A DNA stretch of 64,000 bases from an uncultured Acetatifactor sp. (GCA_910577665.1 CAJTOJ010000015.1:1-64000), one strand, 5' to 3'. Counted from the first letter of the stretch, positions 33,292-41,314 are shown. Notes: generated from the letters alone by a model not told the origin. Translations and numbers: made by a program.

Positions 33292-33821
33292 GTCTTCTCA
33301 CCCATTTCCTTCAAGGTCTCATCGATCAACTGATCCTGCACGGAAGCATCGATGGAAGCGGATACTACCTTGCCGGCCATCAGGGATGCAACGGAAATCA
33401 TTTCTTTCTTCACTTCATCAGCCATCTTCTGCTTCTCCAGTTCCGCCTCCACGCGTGCCCTGTCCAGAATCCGGGCTGCCTCTTCCTTGGCCTGGGCAAT
33501 GATCTGGTTCTCATTCCCCAGGGCCTTCCTGCGGGCCTCGCTCAGGATGCCCTCCGCCTCTTTATCAATTTCCTTGAGCTTTGTCTCATACTCCTCTTTC
33601 AGACACCTGGCTTCCTCCATGTCCTGCTTCGCCGTCTCCAGCTCGCCCTGGATCTTCATCTTACGGTCGTTCAAGAGCTTTCTGGCAGGATTGAACAGGA
33701 AGTAACTCATGATCAGGAACAGGACAAAGATTGCAATGATCATCAGGCAGGAATCAGCAATCAGTTGCCAGTCCAGGTCGAACAGCCTGGACAATGACTG
33801 ACCCTCTGTTAAAAGTATCAT
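33279..33821 (-). CDS. atpF: F-type ATP synthase b subunit
   Basis: This 180-residue peripheral stalk subunit has one N-terminal membrane helix (about 18-40, LIADSCLMIIAIFVLFLIMS) followed by a long charged coiled coil with ARKLLNDRKMKIQGELETAK. It dimerises and binds delta through its C-terminus. The gene overlaps atpH by 13 bp. Confidence 0.96.
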   Translation of the reverse strand: MILLTEGQSLSRLFDLDWQLIADSCLMIIAIFVLFLIMSYFLFNPARKLLNDRKMKIQGELETAKQDMEEARCLKEEYETKLKEIDKEAEGILSEARRKALGNENQIIAQAKEEAARILDRARVEAELEKQKMADEVKKEMISVASLMAGKVVSASIDASVQDQLIDETLKEMGEKTWLS

Positions 33822-33875
33822 TCTTTGTCTCCTTTCCGCCTCCTAAAAAGGTGCGTTTTTCTATGCGCCCTATCC

Positions 33876-34130
33876 TTAAGGCAGGAGAGGTTTTACGAAC
33901 ATCAGCAGGATGGCAACCAGCAGGCCATACAGACCGGTGGTCTCAGCCACTGCCTGGCCAAGAAGCATGGTGGACCTGATCTCTGACTGTGCGCCAGGAT
34001 TGCGGCCTACAGCGGCAGCTGCATGACCTGCTGCGATACCCTGTCCTACACCAGGTCCGATACCGGCGATAACTGCCAGACCTGCGCCAATTGCGGAACA
34101 TCCTAAGATAAAGTTTTCATTGAAATCCAT
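33876..34130 (-). CDS. atpE: F-type ATP synthase c subunit, Na+-type ligand set
   Basis: This 84-residue hairpin of two membrane helices forms the rotor ring. The ion-binding residues line up with the sodium-dependent Ilyobacter c subunit at a constant offset of two: Gln30, Val61, Glu63, Thr64, Thr65 and Tyr68 against Gln32, Val63, Glu65, Ser66, Thr67 and Tyr70. Only Ser66 is changed, to Thr, which also has a hydroxyl. This suggests a sodium-coupled enzyme, which would suit an anaerobe with an Rnf-type sodium pump; that pump is not in the window. The loop has the usual Arg-Asn-Pro. Confidence 0.97.
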   Translation of the reverse strand: MDFNENFILGCSAIGAGLAVIAGIGPGVGQGIAAGHAAAAVGRNPGAQSEIRSTMLLGQAVAETTGLYGLLVAILLMFVKPLLP

Positions 34131-34182
34131 TCTTTTTTCCTCCTAAAAATAATGATGAAATGTTTTCTTCCCAGCCCAGGCC

Positions 34183-34923
34183 TTAACGCCTGACGCCATC
34201 ACCGATCTCATTAGAAATGTAAGTCATGGTCAACATACAGAACACATATGTCTGAATTGCTCCTGAGAACAAATCAAAGTACACATGCAGTACCGCCGGC
34301 CAGGCCGTTGCAAACCATCCCAGCAGTCCATAAAGCAGCGCCATCATCGCCGTGCCTGACAGCACATTGGCGAACAGACGCAGGGACAGGGATATGGGAA
34401 CCGCGATGTTGCTGATCAGGTTGATCGGCATCCAGATCGGCAGCCAGGGCGGCAGCGGCGAACACAGGTCTGTCCAGATCGTCTTCGGGGTCTGGTACTT
34501 GATCTTGTTATAATGGATCAGCACAAAGGTAATCAGTGCCATAGGCAACGTCACGCCATAGTCTGCCGTAGGCGGCCTCAGTCCCAGAAGACCCGAAATG
34601 TTGCTGAACAGAATGAAGATAAAGATCGTTCCGATATAATTGTAATACCGGGTAGAGACTTTATCCATGGAACCGCCTATCATGCCGTCCAGCTTATCCA
34701 CGATCAGCTCAATTACATTCTGAAAGGCACCCGGTACTTCCGATGCCCTGCGGATACATCTGTTGGCAACAATGGCAAATCCTGTAAGAATCAGCAGCAC
34801 AATCAGGATACACACATGTGATGTTGTTATCCACACCTTGTGACCGAAAAAGGAATACTGGAATACTCCATGAATCATAAAGTCAACATCGGCGCCCCCG
34901 GATAACAATATGCCATGCTCCAT
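34183..34923 (-). CDS. atpB: F-type ATP synthase a subunit
   Basis: This 246-residue membrane protein provides the ion half-channels next to the c ring. The essential Arg lies in ISLSLRLFANVLSGTAMMAL, and five to six membrane helices are visible. The N-terminus carries an acidic GADVDFMIHG segment. It is placed before atpE as usual. Confidence 0.97.
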   Translation of the reverse strand: MEHGILLSGGADVDFMIHGVFQYSFFGHKVWITTSHVCILIVLLILTGFAIVANRCIRRASEVPGAFQNVIELIVDKLDGMIGGSMDKVSTRYYNYIGTIFIFILFSNISGLLGLRPPTADYGVTLPMALITFVLIHYNKIKYQTPKTIWTDLCSPLPPWLPIWMPINLISNIAVPISLSLRLFANVLSGTAMMALLYGLLGWFATAWPAVLHVYFDLFSGAIQTYVFCMLTMTYISNEIGDGVRR

Positions 34924-34959
34924 ACTCTCACCTCCTCTTTTTTAATATTTTTGCCTTTA

Positions 34960-35430
34960 TCAGGACTCTTTCGGAAGAATCTCTTCCGGCGCAGCAGCCT
35001 CCTCCTCAGCCCGTGGAACCGGATCTGTCTCGGAAAAAAGCCTGTTGCATAGTTTATGGGTAAACGGCTGTAGGTATGCCGCTACTTTCATACTCATATA
35101 TCCCAGAAAAACCACCAGCGGATCCATGGCCTTGGTAACCGCTGCCACCGCCAGCACAAACACTATCATTATGTATCGGAACAGGTATCCCCTGGTCACC
35201 AGCTTCTCCGCATCCCCGCCACATTCCAGGGCGCGGTCCAGTGTACGTGCCATGTGGATGCTTCCTGCAAAAGCAAAGGCAACGCCAAACCACAGGCTCA
35301 CGGCATAATAGCCTTGACCCTGCACGAAAAAGGCACCTGCAATCTGGCAGACTATGCCAAATGCAAGCATTCCTATATGCATTTCCAGAAGTGTCCTATC
35401 CCTTTTTTTCAGTATCTCTATGATCTTCAT
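34960..35430 (-). CDS. atpI: AtpI-like ATP synthase accessory membrane protein
   Basis: This protein of about 156 residues has four membrane segments (TLLEMHIGMLAFGIVCQIAG, YYAVSLWFGVAFAFAGSIHM, YIMIVFVLAVAAVTKAMDPL, VVFLGYMSMKVAAYLQPF) and a short acidic C-terminal tail. Position between atpZ and atpB, size and topology match the ATP synthase subunit I family, thought to help c-ring assembly and cation supply. I start at ATG 35430 with GGGAG 10 nt upstream, which overlaps the end of atpZ by 35 bp; the upstream ATG at 35463 is possible. Sequence conservation in this family is low. Confidence 0.78.
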   Translation of the reverse strand: MKIIEILKKRDRTLLEMHIGMLAFGIVCQIAGAFFVQGQGYYAVSLWFGVAFAFAGSIHMARTLDRALECGGDAEKLVTRGYLFRYIMIVFVLAVAAVTKAMDPLVVFLGYMSMKVAAYLQPFTHKLCNRLFSETDPVPRAEEEAAAPEEILPKES

Positions 35431-35683
35431 CAGATATGCCGCTCCCACGGGTTTCCTTCCCATCACCGTATATCTTCTGCACCATGCGATAGACACTCTG
35501 CCCACCCGCTATGACTCCCAGTATAAACAGAATGACTGTGATATAAGAAGTCCCCAGCTTTCTGTCCAGCCAGACCCCCAGTGCACAGGCCAGGCCAATG
35601 GAAACGATCATATTCAGACCCAGCTGGGTAACCAGGGCCAGGGACTGGAACACTTTGCGTCCGTCTTTCTTGTCCCGTTTCAT
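35396..35683 (-). CDS. atpZ: AtpZ/AtpI-family small membrane protein
   Basis: This 95-residue protein has two membrane segments. The family pattern shows as LALVTQLGLNMIVSIGLACA, then LGVWLDRKLGTS and the second segment VILFILGVIAGGQSVYRMV. Members form a channel-like complex with AtpI and act in Mg2+ or Ca2+ supply and F1Fo assembly. It is the first gene of the operon, with a sigma-A promoter 30-55 bp upstream. Confidence 0.9.
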   Translation of the reverse strand: MKRDKKDGRKVFQSLALVTQLGLNMIVSIGLACALGVWLDRKLGTSYITVILFILGVIAGGQSVYRMVQKIYGDGKETRGSGISDEDHRDTEKKG

Positions 35684-35710
35684 ACTCCTATATTCCTTCC
35701 AACAGGATAC

Positions 35711-35739
35711 ATTATAACCAAGATTACGGAAATTGTCTA
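35711..35739 (-). promoter_or_regulatory. sigma-A promoter of the atp operon
   Basis: On the minus strand, -35 TAGACA (35734-35739), 17-bp spacer and -10 TATAAT (35711-35716), about 28 bp before the atpZ start codon. Very close to consensus. No other strong promoter is visible before atpC. Confidence 0.82.
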
Positions 35740-35789
35740 GGGCGTGTTTTCCTAAAAATGATCAAAAACCTTTTTCTCCTCCCAAGAAG

Positions 35790-35923
35790 GTTACTGTTCA
35801 CTCCGTTCACAGTAACAGATGCACACAAAACGCAAAGGACATGCGTTTTGGCGCACGCTGTCTCGGGTTTTTATGCAAAATGCGCATAAAAACGCCTCGC
35901 GTTACTGACGAGTGAACAATAAC
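35790..35923 (+). repeat. dispersed structured element, copy B (with extra hairpin)
   Basis: This is the 134-bp copy. It begins GTTACTGTTCAC and ends GAGTGAACAATAAC. The core hairpin is TTTTTATGC/GCATAAAAA (35868-35876 with 35884-35892), again with a 7-nt loop but with different bases from copies A and C. It carries an additional hairpin AAAACGCA/TGCGTTTT (35827-35849), also with a 7-nt loop. The 5' arm can pair locally with ACAGTAAC at 35809-35816. It lies between the divergent atpZ and DUF402 promoters and ends 13 bp before the latter's -35. Confidence 0.85.
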
Positions 35924-35936
35924 CCCAAGAACACGA

Positions 35937-35965
35937 TTGACTTCCGGGCATCACCGATGTAGTAT
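35937..35965 (+). promoter_or_regulatory. sigma-A promoter of the DUF402 gene
   Basis: TTGACT (35937-35942), 17-bp spacer, TAGTAT (35960-35965), about 50 nt before the start codon. Confidence 0.65.
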
Positions 35966-36016
35966 GGTAAAAAGCACTTTTCACAGCAAAGAACACAACC
36001 CGGAAAGGAGCCTGCC

Positions 36017-36496
36017 ATGCATGTAGCCAGACTATACCGCCGCAGAATCATACCTGCTGAGCACATTCTGTTGAAAGATGATGTGATCGTTGCCCAGAAC
36101 GATACCTATATCGTCACCAAATGGCTTACCCTGCACCCCAAGACAAGTTTCTCCCATGGGTGTTCCTGCTACTTCCTGCAGGAAGGCATCAAAATCAGCA
36201 AGATATACCGTTCTGACAACACGTTGCTGTACTGGTATTGCGATATTGTCGATTTTTCCTACCAGGAGGAGCAACAGGCGCTGACTGTCACAGACCTGTT
36301 GGCAGACGTGATTCTCTATCCCGATGGGAATGTAGTGGTCACCGACCTGGACGAGCTGGCGGAAGCCCTGGAGCGCGGCCTTATCACAAAAGAGCAGATG
36401 ACCCACTGCCTGCGCAGTCTGGATCACCTGCTCTCCATGATATACCGTGACAAATTTGACCGCCTTCAGTCCCGCCTGGAAGAACTGGGTCTGTAA
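36017..36496 (+). CDS. DUF402 family protein
   Basis: This 159-residue cytoplasmic protein has the DUF402 fold pattern: YIVTKWLTLHPKTSFSHGCS near the N-terminus, then NTLLYWYCDIVDF, and a predicted acidic metal site in VTDLLADVILYPDGNVVVTD followed by LDELAEALERGLITKEQ. Characterised DUF402 members hydrolyse nucleoside di/triphosphates or are fused to RNase E-like proteins; which applies here is not clear. ATG 36017 has AAAGGAG 6 nt upstream. It is monocistronic, divergent from the atp operon. Confidence 0.83.
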   Translation: MHVARLYRRRIIPAEHILLKDDVIVAQNDTYIVTKWLTLHPKTSFSHGCSCYFLQEGIKISKIYRSDNTLLYWYCDIVDFSYQEEQQALTVTDLLADVILYPDGNVVVTDLDELAEALERGLITKEQMTHCLRSLDHLLSMIYRDKFDRLQSRLEELGL

Positions 36497-36556
36497 GCTC
36501 CCCTGTCTCCCAATGCTCCACCATGAATGCTTCCGGTGATTCAACATTCTGGTGAT

Positions 36557-37726
36557 TCAATAGAAGACATGGCCACCTATGTTGATTCCGGTAAGTCCTT
36601 CTATAGGTGTCCTAAAATAGACACAGTTACCCACGTTTGTGACACCGGACATAGCTTCCTGTGCCGCCTGGTAACATTGGGGAGTGGCTCTGTTCTCCGA
36701 CAGCGCCAATGCCAGGCGCCCGCTGGCCACCGGGGAAAACTGCTTGTTCTGGTAGATCACCCCCACCACGGTATCCGGGTATTTGGAACTGAGTACCCGG
36801 TTGATGACTACGCTGCCCACTGCAAGCTGCCCGGCATAGGGTTCCCCTCCCGCCTCACAGTAGATCAGATTGGCCAGAAGGTAGAGATCGTCCTCCGCAA
36901 AGCTGACTTCTGAAATGTCTCTCCAGGTAGCATTGGCCGCCGCCTGAGACAAAGCCAGCTCCGCCCTAAGCTTCTCCCACAGGGCTTCCAGGTCCTCCTC
37001 CGCTTTCTTCAGATCTGCCTCATATTGCAGGGCCCTCTGTTCCGCCTCTGAGATCTGGTCCGCATACCGGGCGATAGAGTTGGAAGTCTGGCTGATCAGT
37101 CCCGCCACCCTGCTCTTCTCGGCCTCTGCTGCCGCCTTCAGGTTATCCAGCTCTGTCTTCTCCGTCAGAAGCCTGGCTTCCTGCTCCTCGATGAGCATGC
37201 GGTTAGCCTTGAACTCCTCCAGCATCTTCTGTTCATAAGAGGCAATGCTCTCATAGTAATCAGCTACATTGAGCATATCAGCCAGGCTCTTCTCCTTCAG
37301 CAGGGCACTGCCCACATTCTGGTTCCGGTTCTCATACATAAGACGCACCCGGTCCACCATACACTCCTGCTGCCATGCTTCTGTCTGTCTGGCCTCTTCC
37401 AGGGCGGCCTGTGTCTCCTGGATCTGGGCTTCCTTGTCCCGAACCTGCTGCTCTAAATCCTCCAGGTTGGCCACCACCTGGGACAAGTTAGTATTCAGAT
37501 TCTTCAGCTCCTTCTGCAGATCCCCCTGTTCTCCCTTTAGTCCTTCCAGGTTATCCTGCTCCTGGTCAAGCCTGTCCTTGATATTATCCTTCTCGTTTTC
37601 CTTGTCCTTGATCTGCTGCTGAGTGGTGGAGGTGGCCTGCACCACAAACCTGCCAGGAGCAGCCCATACTGCCCCGGACAGAATCGATATAGCCAGCAAA
37701 CATGCTACCTTTCCACGCCCCTTCAC
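36557..37726 (-). CDS. exported coiled-coil protein with SleB-type cell wall hydrolase domain
   Basis: This protein of about 390 residues starts with a signal peptide (KGRGKVACLLAISILSGAVW, Ala-Ala-Pro after). Residues about 35-260 are a long coiled coil rich in Glu/Gln/Leu (repeated QEEQVRDKEAQ-type heptads). The C-terminal 110 residues are a Hydrolase_2 (SleB/CwlJ) domain: LLANLIYCEAGGEPYAGQLA, containing the catalytic Glu, then VGSVVINRVLSSKYPDTV and GNCVYFRTP. It probably cleaves peptidoglycan, with the coiled coil as a localisation or regulatory arm. The start is GTG 37726 with GGAGG 10 nt upstream; ATG 37750 is possible. Confidence 0.83.
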   Translation of the reverse strand: MKGRGKVACLLAISILSGAVWAAPGRFVVQATSTTQQQIKDKENEKDNIKDRLDQEQDNLEGLKGEQGDLQKELKNLNTNLSQVVANLEDLEQQVRDKEAQIQETQAALEEARQTEAWQQECMVDRVRLMYENRNQNVGSALLKEKSLADMLNVADYYESIASYEQKMLEEFKANRMLIEEQEARLLTEKTELDNLKAAAEAEKSRVAGLISQTSNSIARYADQISEAEQRALQYEADLKKAEEDLEALWEKLRAELALSQAAANATWRDISEVSFAEDDLYLLANLIYCEAGGEPYAGQLAVGSVVINRVLSSKYPDTVVGVIYQNKQFSPVASGRLALALSENRATPQCYQAAQEAMSGVTNVGNCVYFRTPIEGLTGINIGGHVFY

Positions 37727-37801
37727 AACCGGATATCCTCCCTCTTGCATCAGAGTCAAACAATACAGAATCCACATCCAGAACATCTAATGTGTAAACG
37801 C

Positions 37802-38287
37802 CTACAGCTGGATATGAATCTGCTTCCCTGATCTGGAATAGGGGATATAAATCACCCCCGCTGCGTCAAACATTTTCTTCGCCGCCCTGTTGTCCGGACT
37901 GCCGTTGTATTTGTCGCTATCATACACCACCGTCCGGATCCCGGACTGGATGATGGCCTTGGCACACTCATTGCAGGGAAACAGGGATACATACAGCTTC
38001 GTGTCCTCCAGGGAACCTCCCCGGTAATTGAGAATGGCATTCAGCTCCCCGTGGGTCACATAAGCGTATTTGGTCTGGTCCTCTTCCCCTTCCTTGGACC
38101 AGGGAAACACATCGTCAGAACACCCTGTGGGAAATCCGTTGTAGCCTATGGATAAGATCTTGTTGTCACTGCTCACAATGCAGGCACCTACCTGGGTGCT
38201 GGGATCCTTGGAACGCATCCCCGCCAGATAAGCCACCCCCATGAAATACTCGTCCCAGCTAATATAGTCTGTCCGTTTTCCATCCAT
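37802..38287 (-). CDS. dCMP/cytidine deaminase family protein (ComEB-like)
   Basis: This 161-residue zinc enzyme has the histidine/glutamate motif VTHGELNAILN and the paired cysteines FPCNECAKAIIQSG, the complete zinc and proton-shuttle set of dCMP deaminases. The N-terminal GVAYLAGMRSKDPSTQVGAC is family-typical. It converts dCMP to dUMP for thymidylate supply. It follows upp by 11 bp, so nucleotide salvage functions are grouped. Confidence 0.93.
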   Translation of the reverse strand: MDGKRTDYISWDEYFMGVAYLAGMRSKDPSTQVGACIVSSDNKILSIGYNGFPTGCSDDVFPWSKEGEEDQTKYAYVTHGELNAILNYRGGSLEDTKLYVSLFPCNECAKAIIQSGIRTVVYDSDKYNGSPDNRAAKKMFDAAGVIYIPYSRSGKQIHIQL

Positions 38288-38298
38288 ACCTTTTCCTC

Positions 38299-38928
38299 TT
38301 ACTTCGTACCGAAGATACGGTCTCCTGCATCTCCCAGCCCCGGTACGATATACCCGTGATCATTGAGCTTCTCATCCATGGCCCCCACATACAGATCCAC
38401 ATCCGGATGTGCTGCCTGCATCACTTCCACCCCCTCCGGTGCGGCAATGATACACATAAAATGGATGTTCCTGCATCCCTTATCCTTCAGCATCTGTATG
38501 GCCGCAACGGAAGAACCGCCTGTGGCCAGCATGGGATCTACCACAAACACCTCCCGCTCCGCACAGTCCGCCGGAAGCTTGCAGTAATATTCCACCGGCT
38601 TTAAGGTCTCCGGATCCCTGTACAATCCGATATGCCCAACCTTGGCCGCAGGGATCAGCTGTAGCATACCGTCCACCATGCCAAGCCCTGCCCGCAGGAT
38701 GGGCACAATGGCCATCTTCTTTCCCTTCAGTTCTTTGGCTGTCGCTTTGCAGATGGGCGTCTCGATCTCCACATCCTCCACCTGCAGGTATCTGGTGGCT
38801 TCGTAACAGATCAGCATGGCAATCTCACTGATGGTCTGTCTGAAATCCTTGGTTCCTGTCTCTTTTCTGCGGATAAGGCCAATCTTGTGCTGGATCAAGG
38901 GATGGTCCATAACGAATACCTTTGACAT
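38299..38928 (-). CDS. upp: uracil phosphoribosyltransferase
   Basis: This 209-residue enzyme converts uracil and PRPP to UMP. The PRPP-binding loop VDPMLATGGSSVAAIQML is intact, the N-terminus VFVMDHPLIQHKIGLIRRKE is family-typical, and the C-terminal YIVPGLGDAGDRIFGTK closes the uracil site. AGGAGGAAGAAGC precedes ATG 38928. The leader contains the 58-bp repeats described separately. Next gene is the dCMP deaminase. Confidence 0.97.
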   Translation of the reverse strand: MSKVFVMDHPLIQHKIGLIRRKETGTKDFRQTISEIAMLICYEATRYLQVEDVEIETPICKATAKELKGKKMAIVPILRAGLGMVDGMLQLIPAAKVGHIGLYRDPETLKPVEYYCKLPADCAEREVFVVDPMLATGGSSVAAIQMLKDKGCRNIHFMCIIAAPEGVEVMQAAHPDVDLYVGAMDEKLNDHGYIVPGLGDAGDRIFGTK

Positions 38929-38957
38929 ACTGCTTCTTCCTCCTGTAATGAAATTCT

Positions 38958-39157
38958 CGTTGTAGATGTTCTTAGCGTATGTATTTTGAACGCTTAGAAC
39001 TTCTTCTCACACTTCCAGTCATGCCGCGCAAGCGGCACTAATAATCCGTGGGAAGAACGCTGTTCTTGCGTTCTTCAGTGTGAGAAAGGCGCATTCATGC
39101 GTTGTAGATGTTCTTAGCGTATGTATTTTGAATGCTTAGAACTTCTTCTCACACTTC
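38958..39157. repeat. 58-bp direct repeat pair with stem-loops between rpiB and upp
   Basis: Units 38958-39015 and 39100-39157 are identical except for one base (142-bp offset). Each contains the arms GTTCTTAGCG and CGCTTAGAAC, which can pair with one mismatch. Between them a strong hairpin GAAGAACGC/GCGTTCTTC (39052-39076) and TTCTCACACT/AGTGTGAGAA arms are visible. The higher-coordinate unit includes the last codons and stop of rpiB, so the lower one is probably a duplicate of that gene end. Confidence 0.8.
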
Positions 39158-39577
39158 TATACTTTGGATCCTTCTGCTGTGCTTCTCCTCCTGGGAAAAC
39201 GCTGTACCTAAAAACGTATCCACAATTTCCATGGCCAGATTGTCCCCCAGAATACCGCCACCCATGGCCAGCACATTGGCATCGTTGTGGAGCCTGGTCA
39301 TCCTGGCCGAAAAAGTATCCGCACACAGGGCACAACGGATACCGGGCACCTTGTTGGCTGCAATGCTGATGCCTATGCCTGTGGTACAGATCACGATCCC
39401 CTTCTCACATTCCCCGGCAGCCACGGCTTCCGCTACAGCCCGTCCATACGCAGGATAGTCACAGCTTTCCTTCCCATAGCAGCCCATATCCCTGTAGGGG
39501 ATTCCCCTGCCCTCCAGGTGTGCTATCACTTTCTGCTTCAGCTCGAATCCTCCGTGGTCGCTTCCGATCCCTACCAT
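39149..39577 (-). CDS. rpiB: ribose-5-phosphate isomerase B
   Basis: This 142-residue enzyme interconverts ribose 5-phosphate and ribulose 5-phosphate. The family start MVGIGSDHGGFELKQKV, the catalytic Cys segment GIVICTTGIGISIAANKVPG, and CALCADTFSARMTRLHNDAN are intact. I start at ATG 39577 with AGGAGG upstream; 17 earlier codons overlap the preceding gene and lack similarity. The start overlaps nothing of the Sua5-like gene except its last 0 bp (gap 16). Its last codons are the edge of a 58-bp duplicated sequence. Confidence 0.95.
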   Translation of the reverse strand: MVGIGSDHGGFELKQKVIAHLEGRGIPYRDMGCYGKESCDYPAYGRAVAEAVAAGECEKGIVICTTGIGISIAANKVPGIRCALCADTFSARMTRLHNDANVLAMGGGILGDNLAMEIVDTFLGTAFSQEEKHSRRIQSIEV

Positions 39578-39593
39578 TACCCCGATCCCTCCT

Positions 39594-40682
39594 TTATGTA
39601 TCTTGTTCCCATTCCTTAGATGCTTCAATAGTGCGATGTCCAGCAGCCTTGAGCAGTCTGTTCATAATGGCTCCGCCCAGCCTTCCCTCTCCAAAACTTT
39701 CTGAATAAATCCTGTCTATCTTCTCCTGGTCAAATTCCCGCAGCACCAGGTACAGATTCCTGGCAATGCTCTCCTCCTCCTGGCGGCTTCCCACACATTT
39801 CACCACATCCGCCTGGTACAGTCTCCGCCGTTCCCCGGTGGTGATGACACCGGTCCTGCACCCTGAAGCATGGTCTGCCGCTACCTGGCGGTTGATCCAG
39901 GCAGCCACCTGTTGCCCGGTTCCCTCCACAATGACCAGCTCCCCTCTGGGCGCGTAATGGCGGTATTTCATTCCCGGTGCCCTGGGAACCTGTGTGCTGT
40001 CCGCCTGGAGAATGGCCCGGTCTGTCTCCACCGGTCCCAGTACCTGCCGCAGAAGCTCTCCGGTGATATAGCCGGGGCGGAGAATCTGGGGCGGGGATAC
40101 TGTCAGGTCTACAATGGTAGATTCCAGTCCGATGCCCACTTCTCCTCCATCTATAATCATATCAATCCTGCCAGACATGTCTTCTATCACATGGGTTGCA
40201 ATCGTAGGGCTGGGCCTGCCGGAAGCATTGGCACTGGGTGCCGCCACATAGCCTCCGCTATATGAGATCAGCCTCCTGGCCACCGGGTGGGAAGGCATAC
40301 GTACCGCCACCGTATCCAGTCCCCCTGTGGTCTCATAAGGGACTGCCGCCGCCTTTGGCAGGACCATGGTCAAGGGACCCGGCCAGAAACTTTGTGCCAG
40401 CTTCACTGCCTCTTCGGGAACATGGGATACAATGTGTTCCAGGTCTCCCAGATTGCTGATATGGACAATCAGAGGATTGTCGGAAGGCCGCCCCTTGGCC
40501 GCATATATCTTCCGGGAGGATTCCCTGTTCAAGGCATCTCCCCCCAGCCCATATACGGTCTCTGTGGGAAAAGCCACCAGTCCTCCGGCTCTTATGATCT
40601 CTCCTGCCCTGCGCAGGGTCTCCTCCTCCTTTGGGGTGAAGCCCCCTTCACCCTGTCCGGTTCTTACAAGTTCTGTCTCCAT
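39594..40682 (-). CDS. threonylcarbamoyl-AMP synthase (Sua5/YwlC)
   Basis: This 362-residue two-domain protein makes threonylcarbamoyl-AMP for the t6A base at tRNA position 37. The N-terminal YrdC domain has GGLVAFPTETVYGLGGDALN and AKGRPSDNPLIVHI; the linker and C-terminal Sua5 domain follow PRAPGMKYRHYAPRGELVIV. Full length for the Sua5 class. The start at ATG 40682 has AGAGG 11 nt upstream. It is first in a run with rpiB, upp and the deaminase. Confidence 0.96.
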   Translation of the reverse strand: METELVRTGQGEGGFTPKEEETLRRAGEIIRAGGLVAFPTETVYGLGGDALNRESSRKIYAAKGRPSDNPLIVHISNLGDLEHIVSHVPEEAVKLAQSFWPGPLTMVLPKAAAVPYETTGGLDTVAVRMPSHPVARRLISYSGGYVAAPSANASGRPSPTIATHVIEDMSGRIDMIIDGGEVGIGLESTIVDLTVSPPQILRPGYITGELLRQVLGPVETDRAILQADSTQVPRAPGMKYRHYAPRGELVIVEGTGQQVAAWINRQVAADHASGCRTGVITTGERRRLYQADVVKCVGSRQEEESIARNLYLVLREFDQEKIDRIYSESFGEGRLGGAIMNRLLKAAGHRTIEASKEWEQDT

Positions 40683-40784
40683 ACTCTACATTTCCTCTAC
40701 ATTCTTCTAGAGTATATCACATTTTTTCCGAAAGGAACAGACTTTTCTTCATTGGGGGTGAACAGTAATGTAAGCTGTTATAAC

Positions 40785-40813
40785 TGGACTTTGGCCCGGT
40801 TTTGGGGTATACT
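40785..40813 (+). promoter_or_regulatory. sigma-A promoter of the DUF212 gene
   Basis: TGGACT (40785-40790), 17-bp spacer, TATACT (40808-40813), about 40 nt before the start codon. Confidence 0.62.
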
Positions 40814-40852
40814 AGTGCGTGTGACGGAAAACAGAAAGGACAGGTTTTCAGG

Positions 40853-41314
40853 ATGAATTTTTTCAAGGAACTGGCTGATAATAAAATTTTTTTGACTGCT
40901 GCAGTGGGCTGGCTGGTAGCACAGGTTCTTAAGACAGTGATCCACTTGATCCTGGTGCGGGAATTCAAAGCCGAACGTCTGGTGGGAAGTGGCGGCATGC
41001 CCAGTTCCCACTCGTCCACGGTATGTGCCCTGGCAGCTGCAGCCGCCTATGAATATGGAGCAGGCAGTTTTGAATTTGCCATCTCCCTTCTTATGGCCAT
41101 TGTAGTCATGTATGATGCCATGGGTGTCCGCCGGGAGACCGGCATCCAGGCCAGACTGCTCAATGAGATGCTGCGCACTTTTGAAGATATGGGACGAAGT
41201 GAAATATCTGCCCATGATAAGCTGAAAGAATTTGTAGGTCACTCTCCTTTCCAGGTACTGATCGGAGCCATTCTTGGTATATTCATTGCCTTTCTGGGAT
41301 ACCGTGTTTATTAA
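40853..41314 (+). CDS. DUF212 (divergent PAP2 family) membrane protein
   Basis: This 153-residue membrane protein has the family pattern AAVGWLVAQVLKTVIHLILV, a loop VGSGGMPSSHSSTVCALAAA, and VVMYDAMGVRRETGIQARLL followed by the cytoplasmic helix LKEFVGHSPFQVLIGAILGI. GMPSSHSS and the YDAMGVRR Arg/His set correspond to acid phosphatase PAP2 active-site motifs. Substrate unknown; a lipid phosphate is plausible. I start at ATG 40853. Single gene, possibly read through into the DUF3048 lipoprotein gene. Confidence 0.88.
   Translation: MNFFKELADNKIFLTAAVGWLVAQVLKTVIHLILVREFKAERLVGSGGMPSSHSSTVCALAAAAAYEYGAGSFEFAISLLMAIVVMYDAMGVRRETGIQARLLNEMLRTFEDMGRSEISAHDKLKEFVGHSPFQVLIGAILGIFIAFLGYRVY

Noticed and set aside
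38958..39157. Possible CRISPR-like repeats between rpiB and upp
   Set aside because: Only two units, 58 bp, with an 84-bp interval; no array and no cas genes in the window.
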